DNA of 56,080 nucleotides from an uncultured Nitrososphaerales archaeon (GTDB lineage Archaea; Thermoproteota; Nitrososphaeria; Nitrososphaerales; JACAEJ01), in assembly GCA_938091495.1 (NCBI GenBank), contig CALLJF010000003.1:1-56080 (forward strand), written 5' to 3'. The translations under genes were made by a program, and so were the position numbers. Position 1 is the first letter of the stretch. Each line of letters opens with the position of its first letter. Below are positions 51,920 to 56,080 of the stretch, in pieces. The notes beneath the pieces were generated by a model. That model saw nothing but the letters and a program-made list of their open reading frames with translations. It searched no databases and was not told the DNA's origin.

Positions 51920-52133
51920 TCTCTCTTGTAGCTGATAGCATCCTTTCTTTCTTGATCATGTCAAAGACTTTATCGATATCATCTCCACTCCATTTGCCTG
52001 CGAACGTGGTCAACGATACTCTTTTCTTCCCTTCTATCAATTTCATGATTACCTCCGAAAAGGATTCTCCCTCTTCCTTCCTCTCTTTAAGCATTTTATA
52101 GGCTTTATTTGAAAGTGATACAACTTTTGTCAT
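51909..52133 (-). CDS. vapB: VapB-type antitoxin (DUF217 family)
   Basis: About 74 residues: TKVVSLSNKAYKMLKERKEEGESFSEVIMKLI, a ribbon-helix-helix-like N-terminus typical of archaeal DUF217 antitoxins, and a tail TTFAGKWSGDDIDKVFDMIKKER that wraps the toxin. ATG 52133 is chosen over an upstream in-frame start because a TATA box lies about 24 bases before it. Confidence 0.88.
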   Translation of the reverse strand: MTKVVSLSNKAYKMLKERKEEGESFSEVIMKLIEGKKRVSLTTFAGKWSGDDIDKVFDMIKKERMLSATREIAV

Positions 52134-52154
52134 ATATATGCATATACATAAGCG

Positions 52155-52164
52155 CATATATAAG
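52155..52164 (-). promoter_or_regulatory. TATA box of the vapBC operon
   Basis: On the minus strand CTTATATATG lies 22-31 bases upstream of the vapB ATG, consistent with a leaderless transcript. The surrounding ATATG/CATAT repeats (52134-52164) could also bind the antitoxin for autoregulation. Confidence 0.5.
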
Positions 52165-52309
52165 CATTATTTTAAGTTTATCTTCTAGCACTTTATTGAA
52201 ATTGATAAATTAAGCGTGATATTGCTTTATTTAAGTCCCTTTAGTAAACTGCCTCACTGCTTCACTGCAGACACTCTTTAAATTAAATCAATTCTCTAAT
52301 AATAAAGAA

Positions 52310-52591
52310 TTGAGCGAAGATAAAATCGAAAAGAATGCCGTAGATATGATTCGTGAAGTATCTGAACTTATTAACAAGATAAACAAGATCGTAAAAAGAA
52401 CGAAAAACGAGAAGAAGTTGGTTAAATATGCAAGAATCCTTGCCACTCTTTATAGCACTCTGTTAAAAATTCTCAAAGAAGTAGGGATAGAAACCTCATC
52501 TAAAAGTTTGGATGAACTATTGTCTGAATTAGAAATTCCTGAGAAGCAAGCCAAGAAATTATCAAAAATCTTGGAGGTTTATGATAGATGA
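52310..52591 (+). CDS. Small helical hypothetical protein
   Basis: The 93 residues are Lys- and Glu-rich and predicted all-helical (MIREVSELINKINKIVKRT, ILATLYSTLLKILKEVG). TTG 52310 is the start. No family recognised. It is convergent with the nuclease-like fragment 52602-52868. A DNA-binding or antitoxin-like role is conceivable but unsupported. Confidence 0.45.
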   Translation: MSEDKIEKNAVDMIREVSELINKINKIVKRTKNEKKLVKYARILATLYSTLLKILKEVGIETSSKSLDELLSELEIPEKQAKKLSKILEVYDR

Positions 52592-52601
52592 GAAATTCAG
52601 T

Positions 52602-52868
52602 TCAAGATAAACTGTCAGAATTGAAGAAAGGATGTCTTATTTTCTCAGGATGCTTTATAGTTGGTGGATCGCCCTTAACTTCAACGACAAAGTAACTGTA
52701 ACTTTTCGTCTTTCTAACTTTTATATCGACTCCGTGCTCAGAGATTGTCTTAACTCTTGATATTATTCCATAGCCTTGCTTGCTTAACCATTCTAACACT
52801 CTATTGCGAACAAATTCTTCAGTAAGTCTGGTCAAATTCTGCTCGTATGGTTTCCAAACACTTGCCAA
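52602..52868 (-). CDS. Truncated restriction-endonuclease-fold protein
   Basis: The 88-residue product reads TEEFVRNRVLEWLSKQGYG, SEHGVDIKVRK and YFVVEVKGDPP, the D-x(n)-E-x-K core of PD-(D/E)xK nucleases. It ends soon after, whereas family members continue for another 60 or more residues. The last dozen residues (HPFFNSDSLS) look unrelated, so the gene seems truncated. Confidence 0.6.
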   Translation of the reverse strand: MASVWKPYEQNLTRLTEEFVRNRVLEWLSKQGYGIISRVKTISEHGVDIKVRKTKSYSYFVVEVKGDPPTIKHPEKIRHPFFNSDSLS

Positions 52869-52970
52869 GTTAAAATGTTATCTAGACATTTTCAAGAATA
52901 AATCTCTTGTCCTACACTTTTAATACTTAACACTGCAAAATTGCACGTATAAACACTGCGGGAGAGTTGA

Positions 52971-53705
52971 ATGATAGTCTGGCTTTATTGGATAATAAGT
53001 CTAACAATAGTAACTTATGCTAGCAGTTATATAGTTAGGAAATATGAGAATTATGGGTTCGCTGCTTTAACTGCTTTTTATACAATATACTTAGGTGCAT
53101 CACAGATAATTGCTAGTAGAATAATAAACTTCGATCTAGGATTTTATCAATTCTTTGCACCTGCTGCAGTATTCATCTATCCATTTGTTGCTCAAGCCAT
53201 AGATATGATAAACGAAGCATATGGCAAAGCTAAAGCTCATCTAGCAATATTCATAGCATTCATAACTCAAGTATTGTTAATTACATTCATTGCTATGGTA
53301 AACTCATTGAGTCCAGCACCATTCTTTCAATTTGAAGAAGCTTGGCAGAATCTGTTTGGCTTATCAATAAGAATAACTGCAGCGTCATGGATAGCGTTTC
53401 TAATTTGTCAGAATTTAGATGCCCATGTATTTGCATTTTTAAAGAAGAGGCATGAGAAAAGAGTAGTTTTGAGAAGCCTCACAAGCGATGTATTGGATTT
53501 AACTTTGGATAGCATAATATTCGTTACTATAGCTTTCTATGGAGAATATGCAATACTACCTTTGATTATTGGGCAGATAATAAGTAAGAATATAATCGGA
53601 TTTTTAGATACTCCATGGTTCGTATGGTATAAGAAGATGCTAACATGGAAAGAGATATCATTCATACCAAAATTTTTACAGAGAACAAAGGAAAAGTTGG
53701 AGTGA
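52971..53705 (+). CDS. VUT-family (YhhQ-like) transporter, probable queuosine/archaeosine precursor importer
   Basis: The 244-residue protein has about six membrane helices. Family marks are YPFVAQAIDMINEAYGKAKAH, ASWIAFLICQNLDAHVFAFLKKR and LDLTLDSIIFVTIAFYGEYA. YhhQ-type transporters import preQ0/preQ1; archaea need preQ0 for archaeosine in tRNA. Substrate is inferred from family. A TATA-like stretch near 52915 precedes it; I see no preQ1 riboswitch fold. Confidence 0.85.
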   Translation: MIVWLYWIISLTIVTYASSYIVRKYENYGFAALTAFYTIYLGASQIIASRIINFDLGFYQFFAPAAVFIYPFVAQAIDMINEAYGKAKAHLAIFIAFITQVLLITFIAMVNSLSPAPFFQFEEAWQNLFGLSIRITAASWIAFLICQNLDAHVFAFLKKRHEKRVVLRSLTSDVLDLTLDSIIFVTIAFYGEYAILPLIIGQIISKNIIGFLDTPWFVWYKKMLTWKEISFIPKFLQRTKEKLE

Positions 53706-53724
53706 TTAAATCTTACAAAAACCA

Positions 53725-54355
53725 TTAAATGAACTGATCTCTGAACTTTGCACCAACTCCAGTTAAGACTACTCTGAAGTAGAAGACACCTGCTCTATCT
53801 GGCGTGTAAGTTATAGAGTAATAACACCAGTCGTAGTTATCGCCTGTGCCACTCGTGTCCAAGTAGCATTGTCTGGGCTGGTCTCCAGTAAGACCACTAT
53901 GCCGCCTTCTTCTATGCTTTTGACTGCATCTATGCTGAAGGTTCCAGTAAAGACTATCGATAGGTCCCTGTTCCAATAGGTCCATAGAAGGTCTGGCCAT
54001 TAGATTCGTATGAACCGACTGCAGTATTGAAGGTGTGTCTTCCAATCAGCAAAAGGCATTGACTCCAATACATGCATTGGTATTATATACAAGGACCTGC
54101 AGTATCAGCCTTAGGATGGAATACTACAGCTGGTTCGCCTGTATCACCAAAGTCTGCTATCGTGACTCTAATCATATATTGATCGACAGCCTCTATAGTT
54201 GCAGTTCTTGGGTTGGTTATCTCTGGAGGTGCAGGGTAGTATGAAAGATTGTTTTCGAGGTCTAATGCAAGCCTTTTGACGAGGAAAAGCATGGTAGATA
54301 CGATTTCTTGACCATTCTTGAGATATTGATAGCTCTTAAGATGAATGGAAAGCAT
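53725..54355 (-). pseudogene. Frameshifted remnant of an unidentified beta-rich (surface- or virion-like) protein
   Basis: On the minus strand ATG 54355 reads into EIVSTMLFLVKRLALDLENN, then EAVDQYMIRVTIADFGDTGEPAVVF and stops at 54083. Other frames continue GRHTFNTAVGSYESNGQTFYGP, then IVFTGTFSIDAVKSIEEGGIVVLLE, VAQAITTTGVITL, and TYTPDRAGVFYFRVVLTGVGAKFRDQFI split across frames, to 53725. At least three frame changes are needed. The Thr/Gly-rich beta pattern suggests an extracellular or capsid-like domain. No family recognised. Confidence 0.6.
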
Positions 54356-54388
54356 AGCACCTAATCGCTATCTAGATCTTTATCGTCC

Positions 54389-54556
54389 TTGAGCCATGTA
54401 GCATTGATTACAAAGTATCTGTCCGTATGCCTTCAATTGGGATTGGTTGAGTACGATCAGGCAAAGTATTATCGCTTGAGCAAGAAGGGAGAAGAATTGT
54501 TGGATGTATTCTTGAAGGAGAGGAAAGATCATATTCTAACAGTGAGTAAGCCTTAA
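54389..54556 (+). CDS. Winged-helix C-terminal fragment
   Basis: TTG 54389 opens a 55-residue frame: SHVALITKYLSVCLQLGLVEYDQAKYYRLSKKGEELLDVF and a basic tail. The YYRLSKKGEELL strand-helix is typical of the wing and last helix of PadR/ArsR-like regulators, but the first helices are missing, so this is a fragment of a regulator or a very short one. Confidence 0.4.
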   Translation: MSHVALITKYLSVCLQLGLVEYDQAKYYRLSKKGEELLDVFLKERKDHILTVSKP

Positions 54557-54586
54557 GTATTAAAGACGCTGAGATAAGCGGATATT

Positions 54587-55066
54587 ATGACTGTAAAGGG
54601 GAAAAAACCAATCTCTTGGAAATGGGTAACCATTGCAATTATCGCCTTAGCAGTAGTTTCTGGGACTATCTCAGCTTTGTATCAAGCAAATCCATCAGAA
54701 CCAATTCCTCCTAAAGAAATCACAATAAAATATACCTATACTACCATGGATTCAGTCAGTTTATGGAAAGCCGAAGCTGGAAAGACGCTTCTTGTAGTTA
54801 ATATGACCATTGAGAATCATGGCTACGATAGTTTTTATTTGGACCCATTGAACTTTGAGGCTGTAGTGGACGGCGTGGTATACAAACATTCTATCATTAC
54901 GTATTTTCTTGACGATGTAGGTTACATTCCTATGCAACCTGTTTATTTGCTAGATAAAGGGAAGGTTGTATGTGCAATAGCTTTTGAAATTTCAAAAGAC
55001 TATCAATCAATCTCATTAAGGCATATGTGGGCTTTGCAATACAATATCGAGTGGATAAGTGCTTAA
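54587..55066 (+). CDS. Membrane-anchored extracellular DUF4352-like protein
   Basis: The 159-residue protein has a basic start and one membrane helix (WVTIAIIALAVVSGTISAL), then a beta-sandwich domain: AEAGKTLLVVNMTIENHGYDSFYLDPLNFEAVVDG, the pattern of DUF4352/TelA-like immunoglobulin-fold domains. It should face the outside. The family binds unknown ligands. ATG 54587 follows a weak ribosome site. Confidence 0.75.
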   Translation: MTVKGKKPISWKWVTIAIIALAVVSGTISALYQANPSEPIPPKEITIKYTYTTMDSVSLWKAEAGKTLLVVNMTIENHGYDSFYLDPLNFEAVVDGVVYKHSIITYFLDDVGYIPMQPVYLLDKGKVVCAIAFEISKDYQSISLRHMWALQYNIEWISA

Positions 55067-55233
55067 GCCTGGAAAACCTTTTTTATCCACTATGGTGATG
55101 CTATTCTGAATAATCTGACTTTTTCAATGATTTTTTTCTTCATAGGATGAATCTTAGTAAAATTTAAATCTATTAAAAATTACTAATATTAATATAAAAA
55201 AAGTTAATTTTTCCTAGAGATATTGGGGCAAGC

Positions 55234-56080
55234 TTGCTAAGATGGATAGAAAGAAGAGAAGCCTACGCCATCAAAGGTCCAAGACAAAGTGGTAAAACAA
55301 CTCTTCTAAGAATCTTGGAGGATGATTTAAAGAAAAAAGGAATAAACATAGTTTTTTTGAATTTTGAAGATCCTGATATACTTGAAGCTTTTGAGACTAA
55401 TCCAAAGGAATATATTAGAAGTTTTCTTGTAAAGGAAGGCAAGTATTGCTTCTTAATGGACGAATACCATTACGTAAAAGACCCTGGAAAGAAGCTTAAG
55501 CTTCTTTATGATACTTTCGAAAGCATTAAGTTCATCGTCACTGGAAGCTCATCTTTAGAACTTTCAGGAGCTATGGCGAAATTCTTGGCTGGGAGAGTAT
55601 TCTTCTTTGAGCTATTCCCATTCAATTTTCATGAGTTCTTAGTAGCAAAAGATCCAAGACTGGCAAAAATCTATGAGGAGAAGAACAAGATGGTTAAAGA
55701 GTTTTTGAGTAATGAAGTTGAAGTCGAGAAAGATATTTTCATTAAAGAGCTTGCTCCATTTTTTGATCAATACGTAATCTTTGGAGGCTATCCCGCTGTA
55801 ATAAAAGAAGAAGATTTTGAGACAAAAAGAACTATATTAAAGAATATTTATGATACCTATATTTCGAAGGATGTTGTAGAATTCCTTAAGGTTACTGATG
55901 CTTTCAAATATAGACATGTTGTTAGGGCTTTAGCAGTACTAGTTGGAAATCTAATAAATTACAATGAAATCTGTTCTTCAACTCAGACTTATTATAAAGA
56001 ACTAAAAAGAATGATTTCGATACTATCTGAAACCTACATAATAAACTTGATTCAGCCTTTTTACAGAAACCCGATAACAG
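55234..56080 (+). CDS. AAA ATPase of the AAA_14/DUF4143 family (partial, continues past right edge)
   Basis: From TTG 55234 the frame is open to the window end: AIKGPRQSGKTTLLRIL (Walker A), KYCFLMDEYHYVKDPGKKL (Walker B and sensor region), FIVTGSSSLELS, FELFPFNFHEF, and GGYPAVIKEED leading into the DUF4143 winged helix. This family of stand-alone ATPases is abundant in archaea; its function is unclear. Protein-like sequence FPRDIGAS precedes the TTG in frame back to 55204 without a start codon, so the true start may be lost to an indel in the A7 or T5 run at 55195-55212. Confidence 0.82.
   Translation, partial: MLRWIERREAYAIKGPRQSGKTTLLRILEDDLKKKGINIVFLNFEDPDILEAFETNPKEYIRSFLVKEGKYCFLMDEYHYVKDPGKKLKLLYDTFESIKFIVTGSSSLELSGAMAKFLAGRVFFFELFPFNFHEFLVAKDPRLAKIYEEKNKMVKEFLSNEVEVEKDIFIKELAPFFDQYVIFGGYPAVIKEEDFETKRTILKNIYDTYISKDVVEFLKVTDAFKYRHVVRALAVLVGNLINYNEICSSTQTYYKELKRMISILSETYIINLIQPFYRNPIT

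Noticed and set aside
52869-52970. preQ1 riboswitch upstream of the VUT-family transporter
   Set aside because: No pseudoknot-capable stem with the conserved preQ1 aptamer sequence is present; only AT-rich promoter-like DNA is visible.
1-56080. CRISPR array or insertion sequence
   Set aside because: No regularly spaced repeats, no transposase motifs and no paired terminal inverted repeats were seen on either strand.

Overview
This is an AT-rich archaeal chromosome segment. Archaeal markers are Rpo11, TFS, Csl4, L10e, Dph2, an archaeal class I CCA-adding enzyme, archaeal RNase Z, UPF0201, TATA-box promoters, many TTG/GTG starts and a tRNA-Pro with an intron in its anticodon stem. A block of tetrahydromethanopterin C1 genes (fwdC, mch, mptN, ftr, mer) without mcr or mtr in view suggests an anaerobe of the TACK group using the archaeal methyl branch of the Wood-Ljungdahl pathway. 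A Bathyarchaeia-like lineage fits, but this is an inference from gene content and not a phylogeny.

Layout. 1-7.9 kb: a glycogen/starch island with glycosyltransferases, GH57 amylase, GH15 glucoamylase and a broken glucan phosphorylase. 7.9-8.2 kb: a hairpin-rich non-coding stretch. 8.2-11.1 kb: a phosphatase-superfamily enzyme, a hemerythrin-rubredoxin fusion and small proteins. 11.2-18.3 kb: a divergent aspartate kinase, then the C1 block. 18.4-19.1 kb: a decayed VapBC locus. 19.1-22.6 kb: an aKMT-like methyltransferase, a CBS protein with a hibernation-factor-like tail, and citramalate synthase. 22.7-25.0 kb: a scar with a ruined DNA methyltransferase, a tRNA 3' fragment, a toxin-antitoxin pair and tRNA-Pro. 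25.1-29.2 kb: RNA end-processing genes (cca, thpR, rnz). 29.8-32.6 kb: an information-processing operon (L10e, dph2, csl4, rpo11, tfs). 32.8-36.0 kb: an operon for a compact Smc5/6-like complex (SMC ATPase, kleisin candidate, KITE candidate). 36-44.1 kb: mixed housekeeping genes and a deacetylase/ATP-grasp/HAD operon. 44.8-47.8 kb: a dtxR-feoA-feoB iron system with a clear palindromic operator. 47.9-56.1 kb: accessory genes, an intact VapBC, a VUT-family transporter, decayed surface-protein remnants and an ATPase cut by the right edge.

Reading-frame breaks are frequent: glycosyltransferase, phosphorylase, small membrane protein, methyltransferase, the DUF4258 toxin, the vapBC remnants and the 53.7-54.4 kb gene. 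Many lie in short homopolymers (G6 at 6409, A4 at 6713, A5 at 7400, C7 at 15967, T7 at 22768), which looks like indel-prone sequencing for some of them. Others combine frameshifts with deletions or stops and look like true decay. Conserved single-copy genes (polymerase, exosome and C1 genes) read cleanly.

The strongest candidate for an under-described system is the SMC-kleisin-KITE operon at 32769-36035. Next are the tRNA/toxin-antitoxin scar at 24.4-25.0 kb, the glycosyltransferases carrying winged-helix tails, and the hairpin-rich locus at 7.93-8.03 kb.
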